From positions 1 through 38,828 of the forward strand of contig JAQWYK010000026.1 in the NCBI GenBank assembly GCA_029254025.1: 38,828 nucleotides of DNA, read 5' to 3'. Source of the DNA: Crocinitomicaceae bacterium (GTDB taxonomy: Bacteria; Bacteroidota; Bacteroidia; Flavobacteriales_D; Crocinitomicaceae). Both the position numbers and the translations under genes were made by a program. Below are positions 1 through 8,855 of the stretch, in pieces. The number at the start of each line of letters is the position of its first letter. The first letter of the stretch is position 1. The notes below the pieces were generated by a model that saw nothing but the letters and a program-made list of their open reading frames with translations, was not told the origin of the DNA and made no database searches.

Positions 1-1
1 A

Positions 2-3000
2 GAAAATAGCGTCGCTTCTAATGATACTGATATTCAAACTCAAAAAATAAACATACTAAACAAAGTAGATCAGAATTATGCTGATGAAATAAACCAACTT
101 AATTCACAACTAAAAGACGGTACAGCTACACAAAACGATGTGTTGGAGCGCAACTCTGGCTACTTGGAAAACTTAAACACAGCATTAAATGCCGTGAACC
201 AGAATATAGAGAAGAACGGTGAGACTACTGAATTGACAAATGAAAAAAACATTCTCCAACAAGAAATCAACGCCATTGAAGCGAAGGTTGCTGAGTTGAA
301 CCAACTCATCGCTGAACAAGAAAATAATGTGGCCGCCAATACCACCTTTACTCCAGAACAGCGCGAGGAAGTAATTAATAAAACTGATCACACCTACAGT
401 TTCGATATCGGTGAACTAGAACAACAGTTACAAAACAAAACGATTGGCGAAGAAATGGTGATTGGGAGAAAAGAGCAATACAAAACCAATATTGAACGAG
501 CGTTGGATCGAATAAATGCGGAGATTAACAACAAAGGAATCTCAACCGAACGATTGCTTGAACAATCTATTCTCACTTCGGAACTCAATAGTGTGTCCCT
601 CGACATTGAGCAAATTTCTCTCCAACTTGCACAGGCAAAAGAAGATCATCTCTCGGATATTACAAAAAAAACTGCTCTAACAACTTCGGAGAAAGCAGCA
701 ATTAACTCTACGCAAAAGGATTTATCCTTATTAACAGCAAAGCTTACGGCTTTAGATAAACTTGCACTAGAGATACAAGAACTTATCGCAATTGAAACAA
801 ACCAAGGAGAACTCATTCGTTTGAGACAAGCATTAGCTGAGGTCCAGAAAAGAAAACGTCAGGTTCGATTTGACATTGGTGATGTCGAGCAAACGAATAT
901 CATAGCTCAATTACCAGAAAATGTCGCTTCATCTAAGACTGAAAAACAAATACAGGCCGTTGAAAGTAATCAAGTAAAAATAACTGAACTCAATAACAAC
1001 AAAGTTGAACTTGAATCCCGCCTAAATGCTACTGATTCAGAAACGGAAAAAGCTAAAATAGAGGCTCAAATAGATAAAACGGAGGAAAAAATTGCACGAG
1101 AACAAGTCGAGATATTATCGACAACTACCGACGTATCCGCAGAAGTGATTTCCACAGAACTTAGTTCCTTATCCCCTGAAGAACAAAATAGCGTCTCCAC
1201 GTTAGAAGCGGAGCAGCTGAATTTAAGTGCACAACGGTTAATTGAGCAAGCTGAGTCTGAAAAAGATCCTCAATTAAAAAGTCAATATTTAGCACAAGCT
1301 CAGGACAAACAAAATCAGGCACTAGAGGCGATAGCTCAAACAAAAAACAGCGCTCAAAAAGATGCAATTATTGGAGAGATAATTGCCGCTGAAAACATCG
1401 AACTTCAAGATGACCTGAAGTTTTTCCAATCGCGCACATATTTAGAAAAAGAACAACAATCAATTGACGTTCAATTGCTTGCTATTCAAGACGAATTAAA
1501 GGAAATTGATCTATCATTGAGAACAGCCAAGAAGAAAGAAGTTCAACAACTCGAAATCCGCAAAAACAAATTGGTTGCATTACAAAGAGAACTGACAGCA
1601 AAACGCAATGATACGTCTGATGAACTTGCAATACTCAAACAGAAGAAACAATCTAATCTAGGCAAAGGAATAGACGAAAAATCGATAGATTACAACTTGA
1701 CCTATAAAGAAGAGGTTGAAATAGCTCAATCGGACAATTATAAAGCACTTTTCCCCGTAATCAATAAATTGGAGCAAAAACAATACGAACTCCAGGTAAA
1801 AGAACAACTGATTTTCACCAATACACAAATCGTTAATGACATTCTCGATAACAACCCAACTCCGATTGAAGAGGAAAAAGCTGAGGTAAGTTATCTATTG
1901 CAAAGTGTTGCTTACACACAGAAAGAAATCGAAACAATCCGATTGGAAATTAAAGAACAGCAGGCTCTAATTAATCAACTCCTTCCATCCGATCCTCGCG
2001 ATAGAGAGATCACTCAAAACCTATTGGCGCGTAACGTAACCCCTGTTATGGAAGCTCCTTCCCTACCTGTAATGGCCACAGGGTTAATTATTGCAGATAA
2101 AGGATCAAACGTGTACAACGATGCTAACCCAATTCCTTTAGAAGTTGCAAAACCTAAAGGACTCTTCTTTAGAGTTCAAATCGGTGCATTTAGTAAACCC
2201 GTACCGAACGAAACATTTAATGACTTCTCTCCAGTCTCTGGCGAACAAGTGCGACCAGGTCTCATTCGCTACATGGCCGGATATTTTGGAGGAAGACGTG
2301 ATGCTGAAAATGCGCGAGATAGAATTCGTGAAATGGGATACAGCGATGCATTCGCAGTTGCCTATTGTGATGGAGAAAGAATACCCGTATATCGCGCAGT
2401 TCAACTGATGGAGTCTGGGGCTTGTGTTCCTACTATAACTTCTTCGGAAACTCCAATTCTAGTGGCATCCGAAACTAGTGAGATGAATCAACTAGGCGGT
2501 TTTGAACCTGAACTCGATGAATTCGCCTATAACAAAGCACCTGGTGCGGCAGAGGCCATGGCTGGAGAAACAAAATTGGGTCTCTATTTTACAGTTCAAG
2601 TTGGGGTATATAATCGACCTGTTCCAGCTTCACAACTAAAAAATATTTTCCCGCTGATTACACTGCGGTTACCGAATGGACAAATGCGCTATTCATCGGG
2701 CATGTTTGACAATGTTCCTCAAGCTAGTATAAAAAGAAAAGAAGCTATTGATTTAGGTATTCAGGATGCCTACATTGTTGCCTATTACAAAGGTGAACGA
2801 ATTTCCGTAGCGCAAGCGAATAAATTGTTAGCTGAACACGGGAACTCAATCTTAGAATCTGTAACTCCGACAGAACGGAACAAGAATACCCTAAGCACAG
2901 TAATTAATGCCCCTAAACCACCTGAAGAACCAGTATTAAAAGGTCGAAGTTTATATAGTCAATTCAAAAGTAAAGCAACCTATGAGAGTTATCCTACCCA

Positions 3001-3442
3001 AGTACTCAATCGCTTTAATGAAGATGGTGGACTGTTTTATTATGACGAAAATACAGGTAAAATTCAATCCATTTTATATCCTTTGAAGAATACACCTTCC
3101 CTCCCATTACTTCGTTCAGAATTAGATGAAATTGCTTTTTATCAAGTATTTGAAGTTAAAGACCTAGAAGCAACAAGTCTAAGCGCAGCATTGAATCAAT
3201 CAAATGAAGTCGTAAACCTACTTACTGTAAAAGTGACATTCGAGGACTTGACGGACGATTTAATGAATGTATTCATTGCTGAAAATTGCTTAAAACAAAT
3301 TTTCACGAGTGAAGCTGGATTAATAATGCAATTCTTTGAATTTGAAACAGCGGATCAACTTGTAAGTTTAGAAATTGAAATGGCGCGATTAGGAGCCACA
3401 GAACTTGTCTTGTCAAATTTCACCTGCGATTTAAACGATTAA
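2..3442 (+). CDS. Coiled-coil protein with two SPOR-like domains (5' partial)
   Basis: The reading frame is open from the first bases of the window, so this is the C-terminal 1146 residues of a larger protein; the GTG at 140 is not a convincing start. About the first 650 visible residues are rich in E, Q, K, L and N with heptad-like spacing and almost no Gly or Pro, which indicates long coiled coils. Two related blocks of about 75 residues follow, at 2159-2390 (begins GLFFRVQIGAF) and 2579-2812 (begins GLYFTVQVGVY). Each has the SPOR-like order of a VQxG strand, a Y-x-x-G-x-F/M turn, a helix and a D-A-x-x-VAY strand, and ends with GERI. The last 170 residues show no motif I recognise. SPOR domains usually bind denuded peptidoglycan, so an envelope role is inferred. 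The dehydratase starts 3 bases after the stop, so the two are probably co-transcribed. The missing N-terminus could hold the domain that decides the function. Confidence 0.8.
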   Translation, partial: ENSVASNDTDIQTQKINILNKVDQNYADEINQLNSQLKDGTATQNDVLERNSGYLENLNTALNAVNQNIEKNGETTELTNEKNILQQEINAIEAKVAELNQLIAEQENNVAANTTFTPEQREEVINKTDHTYSFDIGELEQQLQNKTIGEEMVIGRKEQYKTNIERALDRINAEINNKGISTERLLEQSILTSELNSVSLDIEQISLQLAQAKEDHLSDITKKTALTTSEKAAINSTQKDLSLLTAKLTALDKLALEIQELIAIETNQGELIRLRQALAEVQKRKRQVRFDIGDVEQTNIIAQLPENVASSKTEKQIQAVESNQVKITELNNNKVELESRLNATDSETEKAKIEAQIDKTEEKIAREQVEILSTTTDVSAEVISTELSSLSPEEQNSVSTLEAEQLNLSAQRLIEQAESEKDPQLKSQYLAQAQDKQNQALEAIAQTKNSAQKDAIIGEIIAAENIELQDDLKFFQSRTYLEKEQQSIDVQLLAIQDELKEIDLSLRTAKKKEVQQLEIRKNKLVALQRELTAKRNDTSDELAILKQKKQSNLGKGIDEKSIDYNLTYKEEVEIAQSDNYKALFPVINKLEQKQYELQVKEQLIFTNTQIVNDILDNNPTPIEEEKAEVSYLLQSVAYTQKEIETIRLEIKEQQALINQLLPSDPRDREITQNLLARNVTPVMEAPSLPVMATGLIIADKGSNVYNDANPIPLEVAKPKGLFFRVQIGAFSKPVPNETFNDFSPVSGEQVRPGLIRYMAGYFGGRRDAENARDRIREMGYSDAFAVAYCDGERIPVYRAVQLMESGACVPTITSSETPILVASETSEMNQLGGFEPELDEFAYNKAPGAAEAMAGETKLGLYFTVQVGVYNRPVPASQLKNIFPLITLRLPNGQMRYSSGMFDNVPQASIKRKEAIDLGIQDAYIVAYYKGERISVAQANKLLAEHGNSILESVTPTERNKNTLSTVINAPKPPEEPVLKGRSLYSQFKSKATYESYPTQVLNRFNEDGGLFYYDENTGKIQSILYPLKNTPSLPLLRSELDEIAFYQVFEVKDLEATSLSAALNQSNEVVNLLTVKVTFEDLTDDLMNVFIAENCLKQIFTSEAGLIMQFFEFETADQLVSLEIEMARLGATELVLSNFTCDLND

Positions 3443-3445
3443 ACA

Positions 3446-4381
3446 ATGACAACAGATCAACTTAATCATTGTCACGATACGATTCGTCCACATATTCATC
3501 GTACCCCTGTATTGTTCTCCACTCAACTGAATGAGCTGGCAGGATGCATTCTTATGTTTAAATGCGAGAACTTCCAAAAAATGGGAGCGTTCAAAATGAG
3601 AGGAGCCACCTATGCTATTACTCAATTACCAGAAGAGTTGTGTAATAAAGGAGTCGTCACCCACTCTTCTGGAAACTTCGCGCAAGCCCTCTCCCTAGCG
3701 GCACAATCACTGGGCGTCCAAGCATATATTGTGATGCCCGAAAATGCCCCTGAGGTGAAAATAGCGGCTGTGACAGGATACGGGGGACAAGTGATTTTAT
3801 GCGCTCCGACTATGGAACAACGCGAAGCAAGTGCACTCAAAATTCAACAGGAAACCGGTGCAACATTTATACATCCGTCGAACGATGCAGCAGTTATTAC
3901 TGGCCAGGGAACTGTTGCTAAAGAACTATTGGAGGATTATCCTGATTTGGACATTATTGTCTCACCAGTAGGCGGTGGAGGTCTCATTGGAGGAACTATT
4001 TTAGCCGTTGAAGCACATCCAAAAAAAGTTCAAGTCATCGGAGCAGAACCCGCTGAAGCTGATGATGCATATCGTTCATTACTTTCGGGTAAAATTGAAA
4101 AAAATAGAACAACGAATACCATTGCCGATGGGTTAAAAACCATGCTCGGAGATATCAATTTCCCACTTATTCAACGCGGTGTTCAAAAGATTGTTCGAAT
4201 TGAAGAAAAAGAAATCGTTGATTCAATGCGCCTGATTTGGGAGCGCATGAAAATTATTGTAGAACCCTCTTGCGCCGTAACCTTAGCAGCCGTGCTTAAA
4301 GAAAAAGAGTTCTTTGCCGGTAAAAAAGTTGGATTATTAATTTCAGGAGGAAATGTGGACCTCAGTAAATTACCATTTTAG
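3446..4381 (+). CDS. PLP-dependent threonine/serine dehydratase (or serine racemase)
   Basis: This is a 311-residue fold-type II PLP enzyme of the threonine ammonia-lyase/serine racemase family. The PLP-binding lysine is Lys50 in the GAFKMRGA motif, and the glycine-rich phosphate loop is PVGGGGLIGG around residues 174-183. The C-terminal ACT regulatory domain of biosynthetic IlvA is absent. That length fits catabolic threonine dehydratase or serine racemase, which deaminate Thr or Ser to 2-oxobutyrate or pyruvate, or interconvert L- and D-serine. Sequence alone does not separate these activities. It starts 3 bases after the coiled-coil gene and is followed after 2 bases by the pseudouridine synthase, so the three probably form one transcript without an obvious functional link. 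Confidence 0.88.
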   Translation: MTTDQLNHCHDTIRPHIHRTPVLFSTQLNELAGCILMFKCENFQKMGAFKMRGATYAITQLPEELCNKGVVTHSSGNFAQALSLAAQSLGVQAYIVMPENAPEVKIAAVTGYGGQVILCAPTMEQREASALKIQQETGATFIHPSNDAAVITGQGTVAKELLEDYPDLDIIVSPVGGGGLIGGTILAVEAHPKKVQVIGAEPAEADDAYRSLLSGKIEKNRTTNTIADGLKTMLGDINFPLIQRGVQKIVRIEEKEIVDSMRLIWERMKIIVEPSCAVTLAAVLKEKEFFAGKKVGLLISGGNVDLSKLPF

Positions 4382-4383
4382 CA

Positions 4384-4965
4384 ATGTCATCATTCAACTA
4401 TTATGCTGTTTTCAAGCCCTACGATATGCTGTCCCAGTTTTCTGGTGAGCCCACTGATCGGCTGCTCGGAGATCTACATGTATTCCCAAATGATGTTTAT
4501 CCTGTTGGGAGGCTAGACAAAGACAGCGAAGGGTTACTACTTCTTACTAATGACAACCGTTTCAAAACCACACTCCTCTCTCCTATTAGTAAAATATCAA
4601 AAACCTATCTCGTTCAAGTCGATGGTGAAATCACACAAGATGCTATAGACAAGTTATCAGACGGAACAATTACTATCAAACATAAAGGAAAAGAACATCA
4701 GGTTTTGCCTGCCGAATGCCGAATAGTGGATCCTCCTGGTGAGCTACCCGATCGATCCATACCGATTCGCTATCGTAAGAATATTCCTACAAGTTGGATT
4801 GAACTCACTATCACCGAGGGTAAAAACCGACAAGTGCGAAAGATGACAGCGGCAGTTGGATTTCCCACCTTGCGACTCATCCGAATTGGAATTGGAGAAT
4901 ATCGAATCACTCAATTTACACATAAAAATGTGTGGACATTCGATCCAACACAGATAATTCGATAG
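4384..4965 (+). CDS. rluE: rRNA pseudouridine synthase, RsuA/RluE type
   Basis: This 193-residue protein has the RsuA-family catalytic motif GRLDKDSEGLLLLTND, with the catalytic aspartate at residue 45. It also has the later family motif EGKNRQVRKM near residues 146-155. No S4 RNA-binding domain precedes the catalytic domain, which begins almost at once with YAVFKPYDMLSQFS. This short layout is typical of RluE, which modifies 23S rRNA (U2457 in E. coli numbering). RluF and RsuA normally carry an S4 domain. The start is 2 bases after the dehydratase stop. Family is firm; the exact target uridine is inferred. Confidence 0.85.
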   Translation: MSSFNYYAVFKPYDMLSQFSGEPTDRLLGDLHVFPNDVYPVGRLDKDSEGLLLLTNDNRFKTTLLSPISKISKTYLVQVDGEITQDAIDKLSDGTITIKHKGKEHQVLPAECRIVDPPGELPDRSIPIRYRKNIPTSWIELTITEGKNRQVRKMTAAVGFPTLRLIRIGIGEYRITQFTHKNVWTFDPTQIIR

Positions 4966-5029
4966 ACCGCTGTTAAAACCATACCTCTTCCTTTTATTTG
5001 TTTATTTTTACGTTTTAAATGACGAATCC

Positions 5030-7219
5030 ATGACTATAAAATACAACATACTTTTCCTATTCATCACTTTTAATTTTTTAGGACGTTCGCAAGAAACTGA
5101 GAACAAAGAATTAACAGTAGAAACCATTTGGAAAGAATATCAATTCTTCGCAGCTGGTGTAGAGGGTTTCCGATCCATGAATGACGGAGAACACTTTTCT
5201 AAATTCAGTATTATTGACCAAGACAAATCTATTGTAAAATATTCTTTTATTAATCGAGGTGGTGCTGGCGAGGTTCTAGTGAATGGAAAAGACCTCATTT
5301 TCCAAGGAAATAAATTGAAGGTAAGTCGCTACGAATTCAACGCAGACGAAACAAAAGTGTTGCTTGTAACAGAAGAAGAAAAAATATACCGAAGAAGTTA
5401 TTCTGCCGTATTTTTCCTTTACGATATTTCCACCAAAAAACTTCAACCACTTGACGCTGAACGAAGTCCACAAACACTTGCTAGTTATTCTCCGGACGGA
5501 ACGAAAGTCGCTTATATCCATGCCAACAATTTATACATGCGAGACTTAACCAGCAATAAAACACTACAACTTACAAAAGACGGCGAATTCAATAAAATCA
5601 TCAATGGTACAACGGATTGGGTGTACGAAGAAGAATTTGCGATCACCAAAGCTTATGACTGGTCGCCAGATGGAGCATATATAGCATACTTAAAGTTCAA
5701 TGAGTCGCAAGTGAGAGAATTCACCATGACCTACCATTATGAATTGTATCCAGATTTATACACGTTTAAGTATCCAAAAGCAGGAGAGGATAATTCGAAA
5801 GTTACCTTACACATCGCCTGCACAAAAAAGGGGAAAAGCCGTCCTGTCGACTTAGGAGAATACGAATACATTCCTCGGTTGAAATGGTCGAATGTGGAAA
5901 ATAAGTTAATGGTCCTTACCTTAAATCGTCATCAAAATCACCTTAAGTATAATTGGGTGAATGCATCAGAAAAAAACCTTCTCGCAGATGTTGTGTATGA
6001 AGAAAAGGATGCTGCATATGTAGAGATTGACGACAACTTACTCTTCCTAAAAGATGGTAAACACTTTATCCGCACAAGCGAAAGAGATGGCTATAATCAC
6101 ATTTACAAAATAGGAATTATAGGAAACGTAAAGCAACTCACCACTGGCGACTGGGATGTTGTAGATTTTAAAGGAGTCGATCAAGATAATGGGTTGATTT
6201 ATTTCACATCTGTGGAAAGTCACCCGACCAACAAAGATCTCTACGTCGTGGATTTGGAAGGAAACAACAAACGTTTACTCAGTCAGAACAAAGGTTGGAA
6301 TGACGCTCAATTTTCACATGGAATGAAATATTACGTGAATACATGGAGCGATGCTAACACTCCCCCGGTTTATTCCCTACACAAGGCTAACGGAGACTTA
6401 ATTGAGGTTCTCGAAGACAATGAATATCTCCAACTCGCACTGAAGGATTACAACTTCCAACCAAAGGTTTTTATGACGGTGGAGGGCTATGAGGAAACAT
6501 TGAATGCTTGGGCCATTTACCCTCCAAACTTTGATTCTACAAAGCAATATCCAGTATACTTCAATGTATATTGTGGTCCTGGTTCAAATATGGTAACGGA
6601 TTCATATGGCTCTGCCAATTTTGCCTACCATCAATTACTCGCACAACAGGGCTACATCGTGTTTTGTGTGGATACCCGAGGAACAATGTATCGCGGTGCT
6701 AAATTCAAGAAATCAACCTATTTACAATTAGGAAAATTAGAAACGGAAGACTTGATTGCTGTTGCGAAAAACCTGCAAAAGCTCGATTACGTAGACGCTG
6801 AACGCATCGGAATTATGGGGTGGAGTTATGGTGGCTATATGTCGTCATTGTCGATGACAAAAGGAGCAGATGTCTTTAAAATGGGAATAGCTGTTGCTCC
6901 TGTGACGAACTGGAGGTATTACGATAATATCTACACCGAACGTTTTATGCGAACTCCTCAAGAGAACGCGGCTGGTTACGACGACAACTCCCCTATTAAC
7001 CATGTGGATAAGATGAAAGGAAAGTACTTTTTAATCCACGGATCTGGAGACGACAACGTACACGTGCAAAACTCCATGGAAATGATTAATGCTTTAGTCA
7101 AAGCAGACAAAGATTTCGATCTATTTATCTATCCAAACAAAGATCACGGGATTTACGGAGGAAATACACGTAATCATTTGTTTCGCATGATGTTTGAATA
7201 TACGTTGAAGAATTTGTAG
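5030..7219 (+). CDS. S9B dipeptidyl peptidase IV-like serine peptidase
   Basis: The 729-residue protein begins with an N-terminal signal peptide (hydrophobic LFLFITFNFLG, then RSQ). It has a DPP-IV N-terminal beta-propeller and a C-terminal alpha/beta-hydrolase domain. The catalytic triad can be placed: Ser599 in GWSYGGY, Asp674 in GSGDDNVH and His706 in KDHGIYGG. The glutamate cluster E200-E202 (DWVYEEEF) matches the double-Glu motif that anchors the free N-terminus of substrates in DPP-IV. It therefore probably cleaves X-Pro/X-Ala dipeptides from peptides in the periplasm or on the envelope and feeds peptide uptake. It stands alone, with 64 bases upstream and about 150 downstream. I found no clear promoter. 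Confidence 0.92.
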   Translation: MTIKYNILFLFITFNFLGRSQETENKELTVETIWKEYQFFAAGVEGFRSMNDGEHFSKFSIIDQDKSIVKYSFINRGGAGEVLVNGKDLIFQGNKLKVSRYEFNADETKVLLVTEEEKIYRRSYSAVFFLYDISTKKLQPLDAERSPQTLASYSPDGTKVAYIHANNLYMRDLTSNKTLQLTKDGEFNKIINGTTDWVYEEEFAITKAYDWSPDGAYIAYLKFNESQVREFTMTYHYELYPDLYTFKYPKAGEDNSKVTLHIACTKKGKSRPVDLGEYEYIPRLKWSNVENKLMVLTLNRHQNHLKYNWVNASEKNLLADVVYEEKDAAYVEIDDNLLFLKDGKHFIRTSERDGYNHIYKIGIIGNVKQLTTGDWDVVDFKGVDQDNGLIYFTSVESHPTNKDLYVVDLEGNNKRLLSQNKGWNDAQFSHGMKYYVNTWSDANTPPVYSLHKANGDLIEVLEDNEYLQLALKDYNFQPKVFMTVEGYEETLNAWAIYPPNFDSTKQYPVYFNVYCGPGSNMVTDSYGSANFAYHQLLAQQGYIVFCVDTRGTMYRGAKFKKSTYLQLGKLETEDLIAVAKNLQKLDYVDAERIGIMGWSYGGYMSSLSMTKGADVFKMGIAVAPVTNWRYYDNIYTERFMRTPQENAAGYDDNSPINHVDKMKGKYFLIHGSGDDNVHVQNSMEMINALVKADKDFDLFIYPNKDHGIYGGNTRNHLFRMMFEYTLKNL

Positions 7220-7306
7220 TGCATTGAAGACATTACTGCTTCAGGAGCGCAATTCATAAATTTTCAGAGTCGAGATAAAATATTTTCAAACAAGTCTAAA
7301 ACTCCA

Positions 7307-7335
7307 TTGTTATATCGAACAAATTATTATCTTAG
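7307..7335 (+). promoter_or_regulatory. Candidate Bacteroidota promoter for citrate synthase
   Basis: TTG at 7307-7309, an 18-base spacer, then TATCTTAG at 7328-7335, which matches TAnnTTTG at all but one specified base. Transcription would begin near 7342 and leave a leader of about 30 A-rich bases before the ATG at 7371. Read by eye; not tested. Confidence 0.45.
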
Positions 7336-7370
7336 GCAGCGATTTTAGACGATTAAAAACAAAATAAACA

Positions 7371-8657
7371 ATGAGCGAAGTTGTAAAATTAGAAATTGAC
7401 GGTAAAGTAATTGAATTACCGGTAGTTATTGGAACAGAGAACGAAAAAGGTATTGATATTAAAACACTGCGTGCACAAACGGGTTATATCACTATTGATC
7501 CGGGTTACAAGAACACAGGAAGTTGTTTTAGTTCAATTACTTATTTAGATGGAGAGAATGGTATTCTTCAGTACCGTGGATATCCAATTGAACAACTTGC
7601 TGAAAAAGCTGACTTCTTAGAAGTGGCCTACCTATTAATTTATGGTAATTTACCGAATAAAAAAGAATTTGATTTGTTCAAATCCAGCATAACTCGTCAT
7701 ACACTTGTTCATGAAGACATGAAGCGTTTCTTGGAAGCTTATCCATTTAATGCCCATCCAATGGGAGTTCTTTCTTCCATGGTATGTTCATTGTCTACAT
7801 TTTACCCAGAGTCTCAAAATCCGAATAGAGCAAAAGAAGCGATTGATATGACGATGCATCGTCTAATTGCGAAATTGCCAACATTGGCAGCTTGGGCCTA
7901 TAAAAACAAGATGCGTCACCCATTCATGTATCCCCAGAACGATAAAAGTTACTGCGAGAACTTCTTGTACATGATGTTCGCAATGCCATCTGAGGAATAC
8001 AAAATCGACCCAGTAGTTGTAAACGCCTTAAATACATTATTAATTCTTCACGCTGATCATGAGCAAAACTGTTCAGCTTCTACGGTAAGAATCGTAGGTT
8101 CTTCGCAAGCTAACCTTTATTCTTCAATAGCTGGTGGAATTTCAGCCCTTTGGGGACCACTGCATGGTGGAGCTAACCAAGCTGTAATTGAAATGTTAGA
8201 CCAAATCATGGCTGACGGTGGAGATATGGAAAAATGGGTTGCTAAAGCGAAAGACAAAGATGATCCATTCCGTTTGATGGGCTTCGGTCACAGAGTGTAT
8301 AAAAACTTCGATCCTCGTGCACGTATTATCAAGAAGGCATGTGATGATGTATTGGAAAAATTAGGAATCAATGACCCAACATTAGAACTGGCTAAAAAAT
8401 TAGAGAAGGTTGCGTTAGAAGATGAGTACTTTGTACAAAGAGGACTTTACCCGAATGTAGACTTCTATTCTGGTATTATCTACAAAGCACTCAACATTCC
8501 AAGTGAAATGTTTACCGTAATGTTTGCTTTAGGGCGTCTACCAGGATGGATTGCTCAATGGAAAGAAATGGTTGAAAACGGAGATCCAATCGGTCGCCCA
8601 CGTCAAATCTATACAGGTGAAACGAAAAGAAATTATGTTCCATTAGAGAAACGTTAA
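7371..8657 (+). CDS. gltA: Citrate synthase
   Basis: The 428-residue enzyme condenses oxaloacetate with acetyl-CoA to citrate, the entry step of the TCA cycle, in the cytoplasm. Its length and N-terminal extension (a small beta domain before GYITIDPGY) are those of the type II bacterial enzyme. The three catalytic residues are visible: His265 in LHGGANQ, His307 in GFGHRVYKN and Asp364 in NVDFYSG. The C-terminus keeps GRPRQIYTG for CoA and substrate binding. It is a single-gene unit with its own likely promoter and a strong terminator just downstream. Confidence 0.97.
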   Translation: MSEVVKLEIDGKVIELPVVIGTENEKGIDIKTLRAQTGYITIDPGYKNTGSCFSSITYLDGENGILQYRGYPIEQLAEKADFLEVAYLLIYGNLPNKKEFDLFKSSITRHTLVHEDMKRFLEAYPFNAHPMGVLSSMVCSLSTFYPESQNPNRAKEAIDMTMHRLIAKLPTLAAWAYKNKMRHPFMYPQNDKSYCENFLYMMFAMPSEEYKIDPVVVNALNTLLILHADHEQNCSASTVRIVGSSQANLYSSIAGGISALWGPLHGGANQAVIEMLDQIMADGGDMEKWVAKAKDKDDPFRLMGFGHRVYKNFDPRARIIKKACDDVLEKLGINDPTLELAKKLEKVALEDEYFVQRGLYPNVDFYSGIIYKALNIPSEMFTVMFALGRLPGWIAQWKEMVENGDPIGRPRQIYTGETKRNYVPLEKR

Positions 8658-8680
8658 TCAAAACGAATATTTTCATTAAA

Positions 8681-8707
8681 GCCTTCAGATTTCTGGAGGC
8701 TTTTTTT
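8681..8707 (+). terminator. Rho-independent terminator after gltA
   Basis: The arms gccttcag and ctggaggc (8 bp with one G-U pair) enclose a short attt-like loop, followed by a run of seven T. It lies 24 bases after the citrate synthase stop and separates gltA from htpG. Confidence 0.85.
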
Positions 8708-8806
8708 GTTCAAGATAAACTACAAGGTCTTTCTTCCAAAGTTACAACCGAAATCCGGACAGTTATCCCCTTGTTAAAAAACGTCATTTTGTCAGTCATA
8801 ACCCCA

Positions 8807-8822
8807 TGGCATAGTCATTGAC
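8807..8822 (+). promoter_or_regulatory. Sigma-54-like promoter of htpG
   Basis: TGGCAT, a 5-base spacer and TTGA give the GG (8808-8809) and G (8820) pair the exact 12-base register of a -24/-12 sigma-54 promoter. The consensus C at -12 is an A here. A start near 8833 leaves a leader of about 23 bases before the htpG ATG. The TGTCA-like repeats at 8783-8797 upstream could bind an activator. No comparably good TTG/TAnnTTTG promoter was seen in this gap. The assignment rests on one site and is tentative. Confidence 0.4.
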
Positions 8823-8855
8823 TACTGCAATCGAATATTTAAAATAATTATCCCT

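Noticed and set aside
2138-2408. Open frames on both strands inside the SPOR-like region of the first gene
   Set aside because: They lie wholly within a well-supported coding region, show no family motif, and have no start context of their own.
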